A DNA stretch of 64,000 nt from a bacterium. GTDB taxonomy: Bacteria; Planctomycetota; Planctomycetia; Kolteriales; Kolteriaceae. Positions 9,138 to 17,350 of the stretch are shown here, piece by piece. Where the stretch lies: the NCBI GenBank assembly GCA_019753235.1, contig JAIELF010000003.1:124001-188000 (forward strand), given 5' to 3'. The notes beneath the pieces were generated by a model. The model was not told the DNA's origin. It searched no databases and was given only the letters and a program-made list of their open reading frames with translations. Each line of letters starts with the position of its first letter. Position 1 is the stretch's first letter. A program made the position numbers and the translations under genes.

Positions 9138-9760
9138 CGCGGAATTCCTCCCGGCGTCTGTCCCGACTGTCCCGATGAAAGCGCCATGGGGCCTTGCAAG
9201 GTGACTCGTCCCGTTCGGCCTGCCACCTGGGCAATCACCGCGAAGCCATCCCGATCGACGATACCGATCGAGAAATCGTCGGCCGTCCCATCGGGTCCGA
9301 AGCTGACGGCGATGAATCCGTTCTGCACCAAGTCGGTCTGACTCGATGCCGACGTTGGATCGATCGGGAGATCCAATCTCAAGAACCGCATATCGTCTTC
9401 GAGCCGATGAGCACCGACAAGGTAGGGTCCATCCGACCGAATCGGCCCGATGATCGGTTCACGCGTCTCGCGATCAATGGCGTCGGGAACGTTGGTCCGA
9501 ATGACGTAATCGCCGGTTTCCGGTCGATAGGCGAGCAGATAGGCCCGCTGATCTTCCATCGCTTGGACCCGAAGCCCGGTGATCAATCCGCGCAGATCAT
9601 CTCCTACGCGGACCATTCTCTGTGAATCGTTGAAGCCCAGAAACGACGAATAACCGACTGCCGCCACCCCCACCAGCACGGCAACCACCAGCAACATCTC
9701 GAGAAGTGTAAATGCCTTGGCTGCCGATCGATCGCGATGTTGTCGACGCATGGTCTTCAT
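9134..9760 (-). CDS. gspH: Minor pseudopilin GspH
   Basis: A 208-residue prepilin-like protein. The signal KAFTLLEMLLVVAVLVGVAAV has Ala at -1 and the required Glu. The globular region contains a GspH/FimT-like start (RMVRVGDDLRGLITGLRVQAMEDQ) and a late strand FIAVSFGPDGTADD, typical of the GspH C-terminal sheet. Start ATG 9760 lies very close behind GAGGAA; ATG 9751 is an alternative three codons later. It precedes gspI with a four-base overlap. Assignment as GspH rests on order and fold pattern. Confidence 0.78.
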   Translation of the reverse strand: MKTMRRQHRDRSAAKAFTLLEMLLVVAVLVGVAAVGYSSFLGFNDSQRMVRVGDDLRGLITGLRVQAMEDQRAYLLAYRPETGDYVIRTNVPDAIDRETREPIIGPIRSDGPYLVGAHRLEDDMRFLRLDLPIDPTSASSQTDLVQNGFIAVSFGPDGTADDFSIGIVDRDGFAVIAQVAGRTGRVTLQGPMALSSGQSGQTPGGIPR

Positions 9761-9820
9761 TTCCTCGTCGATCGAACGAGCCTGCTGGCCCCGGGCCTTG
9801 AGGTTACGGATTCTCGAAGG

Positions 9821-10267
9821 CTACCGAGCCGGTACGTCGGGCCAGTTGCCGATATCGTCTTGAGTGCCGCTCTGCCGATCTGGCCCACTGGACCAGATGT
9901 CCGGCTCCTTCTGGTTGCGGGTGCCAGGAAACTGATAACTGTACGGACTCCCCCATGGATCGAGTTGGCCGGGATTCTTGTCGTAGGGCCCTCGCCAATT
10001 GGCGGGAGGTGGCGAAGGGGGATCCTTCAGAGCGGCAAGGCCCTGTTCGGTCGTCGGAAAGACTCCGGTATCGATCTTGTATCGAGTCATCTCGGAACTC
10101 AAGTTGTTGACAGTCAGCCTGGCAATGTCGCGTTGGCTTCCTTCTTGCGTTGAAAGAAGGCTAGGGACCGCGAAAGCGGCTAACGCGACTAGAATCGCCA
10201 CGACCAAAAGAACCTCGAGCAGAGTGAACCCTGCTCGCGTGCGTCGATGTTTCTTTCTGGCAATCAC
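9821..10267 (-). CDS. gspG: Major pseudopilin GspG
   Basis: About 148 residues, the usual GspG length. It has a canonical class III signal (AGFTLLEVLLVVAILVALAAF), the GspG signature FPTTEQGLAALK, WRGPYDK, DPWGSPYSYQFPG and a DIGNW end. These are among the best conserved GspG features, including the calcium-loop region near the C-terminus. AGGAGG lies one base before ATG 10273 but seven bases before GTG 10267, so GTG is the likelier start and adds only two residues' difference. It is the major subunit of the pseudopilus and lies between gspF and gspH. Confidence 0.93.
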   Translation of the reverse strand: MIARKKHRRTRAGFTLLEVLLVVAILVALAAFAVPSLLSTQEGSQRDIARLTVNNLSSEMTRYKIDTGVFPTTEQGLAALKDPPSPPPANWRGPYDKNPGQLDPWGSPYSYQFPGTRNQKEPDIWSSGPDRQSGTQDDIGNWPDVPAR

Positions 10268-10274
10268 GTTCATT

Positions 10275-10280
10275 CCTCCT
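10275..10280 (-). promoter_or_regulatory. Ribosome binding site that favours a GTG start for gspG
   Basis: AGGAGG read on the minus strand. It lies one base from ATG 10273 but seven from GTG 10267, so spacing argues for GTG. Confidence 0.55.
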
Positions 10281-10376
10281 GATGGGGCGAGCCCCGCATG
10301 GTTTCAAGGCCGACAGGGGATTTCCCGTCGACCGATTTTCCTTTGATCGTCTGGGTCATCAATCCTTTGTTTCTGG

Positions 10377-11582
10377 TTATAGCGCACTACTCATTCGGAA
10401 GATCGGCAACAACAGCGCGACGACGACCACGAGTGTTATACTCGCCATGGCCAATAACATCAGCGGTTCGAGAAATCGGACCGCCAATTGAAGTTGCCGG
10501 GTCGTCTGAGTTTCCAGGCTGTCGGCCGATTCGATGAGAACATCTTCGAGCGTGTTGCTTTCCTCGGCCACTTCGATCATTTCCACAATTTCGCTTGGGA
10601 AAACGCCCGACGCCCTTAACGGCGTTGCCAACTTATCACCTGCTTTGACGTTCTCAGCCGCCCGGTCGATCGCTTCCCTCATGAGGACATTGCCCGTGGA
10701 ATCCTTGGCGATTCGAAGGGCTGTCAAAATCGGGATGCCATTGCGACGAAGCGTCCCCAAAACACGATTGAAGCGAGTGATGGCCAGATCGCGAAAGACG
10801 GTTCCAAGAATCGGAGCGCGGAGTTTGAAAGTATCGAGATAGCGTCGGCCACGCGGAGTCTGAAGCTGTGCCCGTACGACAAAGAATAACCCGACGAAGG
10901 CAGCCAAGACCCACAAGCCATATTGCTGTAGCGTCATGCTGGTCGCTAAGAGCGCTTCGGTAAACGCGGGGAGTTCGCCTCGCTCGCGAAGTCGATCAAA
11001 GATCTGTCCGAATTTCGGAACGAAGTAGATCAGCAAGACACTCACCACCGAAAGACCGATGATCAAAAGCAGGATCGGATAGGCCATGGCACCGGTGATT
11101 TCACTTTTGAGATCCTCCTGACGATTCGTGAACTCGGCCGTCCGCTTGAAGACATCTTCAACAAAACCACCTTCTTGGCCCGCGCGAATCATGCTGATCG
11201 CCAACTCGCCGAAGATTCGCTCGTGCCGAGCCATGGCATCGGCCAGAGTTTGGCCGTCGGCCACTTGCTTGCGAATGTCGACCAGGATCTCTCCCAAAAC
11301 CGGGCTGGTCGATTGTCGCTGCAGAATCTCAAGGGCTCTCATGAGCGGAACACCTGCCCGTAAGAGGTCGGCCATCTGCGAATAAAACTTCGCCAGGACG
11401 CGCGTGCGAACCTTCTTGCTCGAAAATGAAAACGAAAGCAGCGACTTGGCGGACTCGATCTTCACTGGGAAGAGAGCCTGTTCGCGGATCAAGCGAGCGG
11501 CGTCGTCCAAGCTGGCGGCTTGAATCGTCCCCCGCACTTGGTCCCCACTTCGGCGTCTCGCAATGTACGTGAACTCGTTCAA
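10377..11582 (-). CDS. gspF: Type II secretion inner-membrane platform protein GspF
   Basis: A 401-residue polytopic protein, standard for GspF. Two T2SSF domains are visible: the first from about 66 to 189 (LAKFYSQMADLLRAGVPL), the second from about 270 to 390 (ITRFNRVLGTLRRNGIPI). Hydrophobic segments lie near 167-190, 220-240 and 371-394. The N-terminal FTYIARRRSGDQVRGTI is typical. The start is TTG 11582; an in-frame TAG lies upstream and no ATG or GTG intervenes. The ribosome site is weak. It forms the membrane platform that normally contacts GspE and GspL. Confidence 0.92.
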   Translation of the reverse strand: MNEFTYIARRRSGDQVRGTIQAASLDDAARLIREQALFPVKIESAKSLLSFSFSSKKVRTRVLAKFYSQMADLLRAGVPLMRALEILQRQSTSPVLGEILVDIRKQVADGQTLADAMARHERIFGELAISMIRAGQEGGFVEDVFKRTAEFTNRQEDLKSEITGAMAYPILLLIIGLSVVSVLLIYFVPKFGQIFDRLRERGELPAFTEALLATSMTLQQYGLWVLAAFVGLFFVVRAQLQTPRGRRYLDTFKLRAPILGTVFRDLAITRFNRVLGTLRRNGIPILTALRIAKDSTGNVLMREAIDRAAENVKAGDKLATPLRASGVFPSEIVEMIEVAEESNTLEDVLIESADSLETQTTRQLQLAVRFLEPLMLLAMASITLVVVVALLLPIFRMSSAL

Positions 11583-11758
11583 AAGTTGATCTCTGCTTGA
11601 GGGTCCATCTTCCGAGGTCTTCCAGGTCTAGAACAGATATCGTTCGCTCCGGGTCGGATGGCGTGTATGAACCACCCGACGAACGGCGTCCGCACAGAAT
11701 TCCCCCCTCCCATTCAACTCCGATGTACCCGGCAAGGTTTCGCCGAAGCGTTTAAATG

Positions 11759-13249
11759 CTAACGATTGGGATTCTTTTGCGTCGGCGCGCGAAGCTCATT
11801 TCGACTGGGAGGACGCGATCCTCCCCGGCCCGTGGCGCGGATCTCATTTCGACGAGTCGAGCTCGCCGACTTGCCCACCCTTAAAGAAGGCTGGGCCGCC
11901 GAGCCAGGCGTCAGCTCGCCCAAGTCCACCAGCATTTGTCGAACTTGATCGACTTGTTGCCGACTTCCTCGGACAAGGAGCGTGTTCTCGACCGGATCGG
12001 AAACAACCCGTGGGGGCGAAGTCCCTTCCATTTGGAACAGTCTTTCGATCTGTGGAACCAGGTCGACCGCACGACGTTGGCTTAATCGAAAGCCAGTCAT
12101 CTCTTCATCGGTCTGGGTAATCGTCGCGAGGAGCTTTTCGACCTCAGAAATGTCTGCCTTCGTGCCACGAGCTACCAAAACGCGATCGATCCCTTTCAGT
12201 TGCAGCGATCGCGATTCACTCAATACCGAGTAGAGTTGCTGGGCGACTCTGTCGGCATTCCCTTTTTTAATCATGAACGAGCGAATCTGAATTGCGGCCG
12301 GGCCGTCGGTATCGCTAGGCCGATCGACCGCCATCACCACTTCATCAACTTTCGAAAGCGTATCCGCCTCGGCCACCACAAAAATCGAATTGCTCACTTG
12401 ATCCATCGTGAGCGTCGTCTTGAGCTTCTCCTTCGGCTTCTCGGTGCCGACCCCTTTGAGTTTGTACCCCGGCGTGAAGCTCGACAGAAACTGTCGATCG
12501 AAAAGAACATTGGTGAAGTTCTCAGGATTCATTTCTGGTGGGAGCATGCCGGCCAAACCCTCGGGCGAGGGGCCGGGATTCTGTCCACGCATACCCAACA
12601 ATTCGCGAACGATCGGCTCGACTTCCTTCGCCCGCGCGTGCCGCAGCCGATAAATCCGCAGCCTGGGGGCGGTGCTATCGAGCGGTGGATCAATCAAAGC
12701 GAGCAGATCGCGTATCTGCAAACATACCCCCGCCCGGTCAAAGACGATCACCCGATTGGCGATCTTGTTCCCGAGAATTCGCCCTCGCGGCGTCCGGAAC
12801 ATCTCTATCTCTGTCGCCACTTTGTCGCCGGTAAGCGAGTGGAGCGGCAGCGTTGTCATGACAATTTCATGCGGCGCTGTCCGATCAAGAAACTCTGCTG
12901 GGACAAACGGAACGAGTTCCCAAGGCATGTCATCGCCCAGCATGGTGGTACGCAGCAGCCCACCCGTCCGAACCAACGTGATCCCACGATCCAGCAGAGC
13001 ACCATGAATTAAATCGAGCGCCTCGGCCGGGGTGTATTCTTTCGGATCGGAATAGGTGAACTTTCCCGCGGGGGGGACATCAATGAGAACCGTAGCGTCG
13101 TTGAGTTTGGCGATCCATTCAAGAACTTTGGGCCAAGGCTCGTCCTTGAACTGAATCTTGATCTTCGCCGACGTCTCGGCACCAATCGCGCATGCCGTGA
13201 TGAGTAAAATCCCGATCATCATTTTCCATCGACCCTGGGATGTGGTCAT
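11759..13249 (-). CDS. Second secretin N-domain protein (GspD-like, no barrel)
   Basis: A 496-residue exported protein with a signal peptide (about residues 10-24), an N0-like domain (about 28-110) and several N-type domains, with motifs such as LPLHSLTGDKVATEIEMF, IYRLRHARAKEVEPIVRELL, NSIFVVAEADTLSKVDEVV and NTLLVRGSRQQVDQVRQML. The N0 region pairs well with that of the 941-residue protein (KFTYSDPKEYTPAEALDLI here, FNYFDKRKYTFQEAIDVI there), so the two are paralogues. It ends in a basic, disordered tail and has no secretin barrel. Its ATG overlaps the stop of the dehydrogenase gene (ATGA). It lies 176 bp before gspF on the same strand. Confidence 0.82.
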   Translation of the reverse strand: MTTSQGRWKMMIGILLITACAIGAETSAKIKIQFKDEPWPKVLEWIAKLNDATVLIDVPPAGKFTYSDPKEYTPAEALDLIHGALLDRGITLVRTGGLLRTTMLGDDMPWELVPFVPAEFLDRTAPHEIVMTTLPLHSLTGDKVATEIEMFRTPRGRILGNKIANRVIVFDRAGVCLQIRDLLALIDPPLDSTAPRLRIYRLRHARAKEVEPIVRELLGMRGQNPGPSPEGLAGMLPPEMNPENFTNVLFDRQFLSSFTPGYKLKGVGTEKPKEKLKTTLTMDQVSNSIFVVAEADTLSKVDEVVMAVDRPSDTDGPAAIQIRSFMIKKGNADRVAQQLYSVLSESRSLQLKGIDRVLVARGTKADISEVEKLLATITQTDEEMTGFRLSQRRAVDLVPQIERLFQMEGTSPPRVVSDPVENTLLVRGSRQQVDQVRQMLVDLGELTPGSAAQPSLRVGKSASSTRRNEIRATGRGGSRPPSRNELRAPTQKNPNR

Positions 13250-14250
13250 GGCTCCACCACAATTTTGACGGCTTGCCTTTTACCGGTCGCTAATTCTTCG
13301 AAGACCGTAGGCGTCTGGGCCAGATCGCAACTCCCCGAGAGAAGCGGCGATAGATCGAACCTTCCATCGTTGATCCAGCCGATGATGGTGCGGAAGTCGC
13401 TGGGACTGAAGCCGTAGGAACCGACGAGCTTCTTTTCGTAGCTGCTGATCTCTTGGTAAGGAAGGGTGACTTGCTTGGCGAGATTGCCCAGAACCACCAG
13501 CGTTCCCCCGGGCTTGATCGCGCGCAGCGACGTGATCAGCGTCGATTCGACCCCGACCGCTTCAATCGACGCATCCGCGCCGTGAGGCAGATATTTGGCC
13601 AATTCATTCAAATCGGATGGAAGAACCTTCGCCCCGGTGGAGGCAGCCAGCTCTCGTTTGTCGGAGAGAGGCTCAAGCAGATAAACATCCCAGTTTTGCA
13701 TCACCCGCGCCACTCGAGCCAAACACTGGCCGATCGTCCCACCTCCGACAATCACGAGGGTCTTCGCATCCGCAGGGACATGCCGAAGCGCGTGATACGA
13801 GACCGCCAACGGCTCATTCAAAAGAGCCGTGGCGTACGAGACATCAGAATTCAGTCGAGCGAGATTGGCGGAGGGAACGCAGATGTATTCCGCAAACGCG
13901 CCTACCTTGCCGGTGTTGACGCCGAGAACTTTCTTGCCGGGACTGCATTGGATCATCTCCGGCGCAAAGAGATGAGCATCGGAACCAGGGACGATATTGT
14001 AGACCGCGACGCGATCCCCCACATGCCAATCTGAAACCCCTGCTCCGAGCTCACGGATCTCGCCGGCAAATTCATGCCCCATGACTTGGCCTGGCGTCCG
14101 TCGCCCACTTTCGCCGGTGTAGCCATGAACATCACTGCCACAGATGCCGCAGGCTTTGACGCGCAGCTTCACCTCGCCGGCCGAGGGCACGGGCTCGGGC
14201 AGATCGGTCAATCGAAGTTGATGAGGTCCGTCGTAAACAAGCGCCTTCAA
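13246..14250 (-). CDS. Medium-chain zinc alcohol dehydrogenase-like protein
   Basis: A 334-residue MDR-family oxidoreductase related to sorbitol and threonine dehydrogenases. Catalytic-zinc ligands are visible: Cys37 in CGSD, His59-Glu60 in GHE, and the later LLNEP glutamate. The nucleotide fold has VGGGTIGQ near 168. The four-cysteine structural-zinc lobe normally near 90-110 is gone; only one Cys remains (QCSPGKK). Substrate cannot be told. Its stop overlaps the start of the secretin-like gene by four bases, so a metabolic gene appears to head the secretion operon. It is divergent from lnt, with 201 bp between. Confidence 0.85.
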   Translation of the reverse strand: MKALVYDGPHQLRLTDLPEPVPSAGEVKLRVKACGICGSDVHGYTGESGRRTPGQVMGHEFAGEIRELGAGVSDWHVGDRVAVYNIVPGSDAHLFAPEMIQCSPGKKVLGVNTGKVGAFAEYICVPSANLARLNSDVSYATALLNEPLAVSYHALRHVPADAKTLVIVGGGTIGQCLARVARVMQNWDVYLLEPLSDKRELAASTGAKVLPSDLNELAKYLPHGADASIEAVGVESTLITSLRAIKPGGTLVVLGNLAKQVTLPYQEISSYEKKLVGSYGFSPSDFRTIIGWINDGRFDLSPLLSGSCDLAQTPTVFEELATGKRQAVKIVVEP

Positions 14251-14451
14251 GAGCGATCCCCCTCGACTCGTTTTCCTGTTTCAGATTGGAATCTTTGGAC
14301 AACCGTGATGCTTTTCTCGCGTTGCCGTTGTCGGCCGGGTCACGGCCTGCCTCTCTTTTTCGCTCCTTCTATGATATCAAGCCAGTCCGAATGCTTGGGG
14401 CAGATAACGTGAACCCGAAATCACGGGCGCTGAGGCAGCGAAGGATCAACG
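14251..14451. promoter_or_regulatory. Divergent intergenic region, probable promoters
   Basis: 201 bp between the outward-facing dehydrogenase (minus) and lnt (plus) starts. It must hold promoters for both directions. I could not pick a convincing -35/-10 pair. AAGGA lies seven bases before the lnt ATG. Confidence 0.35.
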
Positions 14452-16209
14452 ATGACGAATTCTTTCCCCGCCTCCCCCGCGGAAGACTCTGCCACGATCC
14501 GGGCCACTCCGGCGGTGCTGGTCATCCTTCCCATGATTTCGGGTTTTTTGCTCTGGGCAAGTTTCTTCGCGCCGACGCTTGCCTGGGTCGCGCTGATACC
14601 TCTTTCTCTTTTGATACGTTTGCCCGGCCCGCGCGGTTGGGTCTATACCGGCGCCTGGGTCGGCGGGTTTCTTTTCTTTGCCTTGGGGACGTACTGGGTC
14701 TCTTACTGTGCCCCATGGGTATGGGTCGGCTGGCTGCTGCTCTCGGCCTACTTGGCCTGCTATTTCCCCCTCTTTATTCTGCTTGCCAGAATCTGTCATC
14801 GCCGATGGCGGATCCCGCAACTCTTCGCGATCCCGCTCGTCTGGGTTCTGCTCGAATACATCAGGATGCACGCTCTGTCCGGCTTCGGATGGTTGATGAT
14901 CAGCCATAGCGTTTACACATGGACCTCCCTGATACAGATTGCCGACACTGCTGGTGTCTACGGGGTGAGCTTTGTCCTCGCGATGGGAAATGCTCTCGGC
15001 GTCGAGCTTTTGACTTTGCCCATTTTTCTCTCCGCTCCGTCCCGTGTTCGACTGAACCCCGCGATATCTTGGCGCGTGATCATGACCGGATTGATGGTCG
15101 CGGGAACTCTCGTTTACGGATACTACCAAACGAGCAACGTTCCTCTACAGCCGGGCATTCGGCTCGCGATTGTCCAGACCAATGTTCCACAAGATGTTCG
15201 CAACGACGTCGATCGATCGGACGAATACTTTCGATCCGTCTGGAACATTGGTCGACAAGCGGAAAATATCCGGGCCGATGCCATCGTCTTTCCCGAGACG
15301 TCTTACCCCTACTGGTACGGCGAGTTGGAACCAGGCCTGACCGATTTAGAAGCGGCGCGCAAGTATCAAGAGCGAGTCACTGCCGCGGGCCAGCCCTTGC
15401 GTGAGAAGCCCACCCATGAAATGGGTAAGACCATTCGCGACTATATTCAAGATGAAGATAAACGGATGCAGGCGATGGCCAAGCATCTGGCCAAGCCCAT
15501 TTTAATGGGGTCGGCGTTCTGGTCGATTCGCTTGACAGGAGCGAGACTGACCAACTCATCGGTTCTCATCACGCCGGAAGAGGGTCGCGTCGGAAGGTAT
15601 GATAAGTTCCACTTGGTGCCCTTTGGCGAATACATCCCATTGGGGGGCTACATTCCCTTCATTCGATTTCTGGTCCCCTACCCCGCTGATTTCAACTACG
15701 ACAGCGACGCGGGGGATCGGTTGATTTCTCTCCATGCAGGAAAACTGAACCTTGCCCCGTTGATTTGTTTCGAGGATACGATCCCTGATTTGACTCGTCA
15801 GTATCTTCGACAAGCGACGCCTGAAAAGCCGGTGGAGGTCCTCATCAATCAATCGAACGACGGCTGGTTCAACAATTCGGTGGAAGCATGGTATCACTTG
15901 TCCGCGGCGGTTTTTCGAACCGTCGAATCTCGCCGACCGATGGTCCGGAGTTCGAACACGGGCCTCACGAATCTCGTCAACAGTCTCGGCCAGGTCACTC
16001 ATACCTTCGAGAGAGAGGGAAAGAAACAAGGGATCGATGGATTGCTCCTCGTCGATGTGCCACTCGACACTCGCGAGACGTGGTACGTTAGTCTCGGCGA
16101 CTGGCTGATCGGAGTCTGTGCGGCCATCGTGGGGGGATGCGTCGTTCTCTCCTTCATCAGACAAGTCCGTCTCATCAGACGTTCGACGCAGGGGACTTCA
16201 AACCCTTGA
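14452..16209 (+). CDS. lnt: Apolipoprotein N-acyltransferase
   Basis: A 585-residue inner-membrane enzyme that adds the third acyl chain to lipoproteins. The N-terminal 225 residues hold several membrane helices, followed by a nitrilase/CN-hydrolase domain (about 237-490). The catalytic triad is visible: Glu282 in VFPETSYPYW, Lys385 in RYDKFHLVPFGEY and Cys439 in PLICFED. A final membrane helix lies near 543-570. An insertion of about 50 residues (about 290-340) separates the Glu and Lys segments. ATG 14452 follows AAGGA. E. coli Lnt has 512 residues, so this is somewhat longer. It appears monocistronic or co-transcribed with the PhyH gene 183 bp later. Confidence 0.93.
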   Translation: MTNSFPASPAEDSATIRATPAVLVILPMISGFLLWASFFAPTLAWVALIPLSLLIRLPGPRGWVYTGAWVGGFLFFALGTYWVSYCAPWVWVGWLLLSAYLACYFPLFILLARICHRRWRIPQLFAIPLVWVLLEYIRMHALSGFGWLMISHSVYTWTSLIQIADTAGVYGVSFVLAMGNALGVELLTLPIFLSAPSRVRLNPAISWRVIMTGLMVAGTLVYGYYQTSNVPLQPGIRLAIVQTNVPQDVRNDVDRSDEYFRSVWNIGRQAENIRADAIVFPETSYPYWYGELEPGLTDLEAARKYQERVTAAGQPLREKPTHEMGKTIRDYIQDEDKRMQAMAKHLAKPILMGSAFWSIRLTGARLTNSSVLITPEEGRVGRYDKFHLVPFGEYIPLGGYIPFIRFLVPYPADFNYDSDAGDRLISLHAGKLNLAPLICFEDTIPDLTRQYLRQATPEKPVEVLINQSNDGWFNNSVEAWYHLSAAVFRTVESRRPMVRSSNTGLTNLVNSLGQVTHTFEREGKKQGIDGLLLVDVPLDTRETWYVSLGDWLIGVCAAIVGGCVVLSFIRQVRLIRRSTQGTSNP

Positions 16210-16392
16210 GGTTTGTGCTCTTATAGGACTCGCTTGAAAGTTCTCTCGATCAGCGTTGTTGATCGAAATGTCCGCGATTGCTCTTGCGCCAACATCAGTA
16301 GGATAGAATTCAGGGAGGCGATTAAGAGGCTTCGGGTACGTTCCATCCCTGATCGAATGACAAGGCAAAGCCTGCGTGATCTCCGGAGAACG

Positions 16393-17295
16393 ATGATGAC
16401 ATCACTTATCAACTACAAACAAATGCATCACATGGCGGGGAATCTTTTCGCCCCGCTGCGAAGCGAGGCGGACCGACTCGCGTGCGAGCTTTCGCCTGAG
16501 CAGGTTTCCTTCTTTCAAGAGAACGGCTATCTCCGCGGGCCCAAAGTCCTTGACGACCATCAGATCGATGTCTTGCGAACGTCCTTGGAAGAGATGCGTT
16601 CGGGCAAAAACCAACGAATGAATGAACTCTACGAGATCGATCAGGCTTACAAGGATGCTCCCGAGCAGGCCGTGTTTCACTTTCTGGGAGCGTGGATGAT
16701 AGATGAAGGTTTTCACGACATTCTATTTCATCCGAAAATCATGGTTCCGGTGAGTCAGCTTCTCGACACATCGCAGGTTCGGATGTGGCATGATCAGGTT
16801 TTTTATAAGCCACCGAGACATCCGGGCGTGGTCGCTTGGCACCAGGATTACTCCTATTGGACTCGCGCCATTCCGCCACGACATATCACCGTTTGGATCG
16901 GCCTGGATGATTCGACACTCGAGAGCGGCTGCGTTCATTTCATTCCCAAAAGCCATCGCTGGGAATTGCTGCCCAAGCTATCGCTGCTGAAGGATATGGA
17001 TCAGATACGCGAAATTCTGACACCCTCCCAACAGGAGGAATTCAAGCCGACGCCGATGGTCCTGAAGGCGGGGGAATGTTCGTTCCACCACTGCTACACG
17101 ATTCATGGCTCTTATGGAAACCGCGCCGACCACCCGCGCCGAGCGATCGTCCTCAACTTCATGCACCCCGAAACCCGGTCGGCCGACGGGACTCGACCGC
17201 TGCTCGAACATACTCCCCTTGTTCCCGAAGGGGAGATCATTGCCGGGGATCATTACCCGATCCTTTATGACCGCAACGCGCCGCTGGGCAACTGA
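16393..17295 (+). CDS. Phytanoyl-CoA dioxygenase (PhyH) family protein
   Basis: A 300-residue Fe(II)/2-oxoglutarate oxygenase. The metal triad is visible as His150-x-Asp152 (WHQDYSYW) and His238 (YTIHGS), with Arg249/250 placed to bind 2-oxoglutarate. The segment FFQENGYLRGPKVLD at the N-terminus is typical of PhyH. I start at ATG 16393 because GGAGA lies six bases upstream; an open frame extends back to 16213 but reads unlike protein. The substrate is unknown; relatives hydroxylate lipids, ectoine or small secondary metabolites. A likely terminator follows at 17301-17329. Confidence 0.88.
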   Translation: MMTSLINYKQMHHMAGNLFAPLRSEADRLACELSPEQVSFFQENGYLRGPKVLDDHQIDVLRTSLEEMRSGKNQRMNELYEIDQAYKDAPEQAVFHFLGAWMIDEGFHDILFHPKIMVPVSQLLDTSQVRMWHDQVFYKPPRHPGVVAWHQDYSYWTRAIPPRHITVWIGLDDSTLESGCVHFIPKSHRWELLPKLSLLKDMDQIREILTPSQQEEFKPTPMVLKAGECSFHHCYTIHGSYGNRADHPRRAIVLNFMHPETRSADGTRPLLEHTPLVPEGEIIAGDHYPILYDRNAPLGN

Positions 17296-17300
17296 CGATC

Positions 17301-17329
17301 CGTGTTCAAGGAACACACGCCATTTTTTT
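17301..17329 (+). terminator. Rho-independent terminator candidate after PhyH gene
   Basis: GTGTTC-AAG-GAACAC forms a perfect 6-bp stem, with seven T from 17323 a few bases later, right after the PhyH stop codon and before a convergent gene. The six-base gap between stem and T-run weakens it. Confidence 0.45.
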
Positions 17330-17350
17330 CGGTGGGAAGAATTCGTCGGC

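Noticed and set aside
16213-16392. N-terminal extension of the PhyH protein
   Set aside because: The open frame has no ribosome site and reads unlike PhyH proteins; ATG 16393 has GGAGA upstream.
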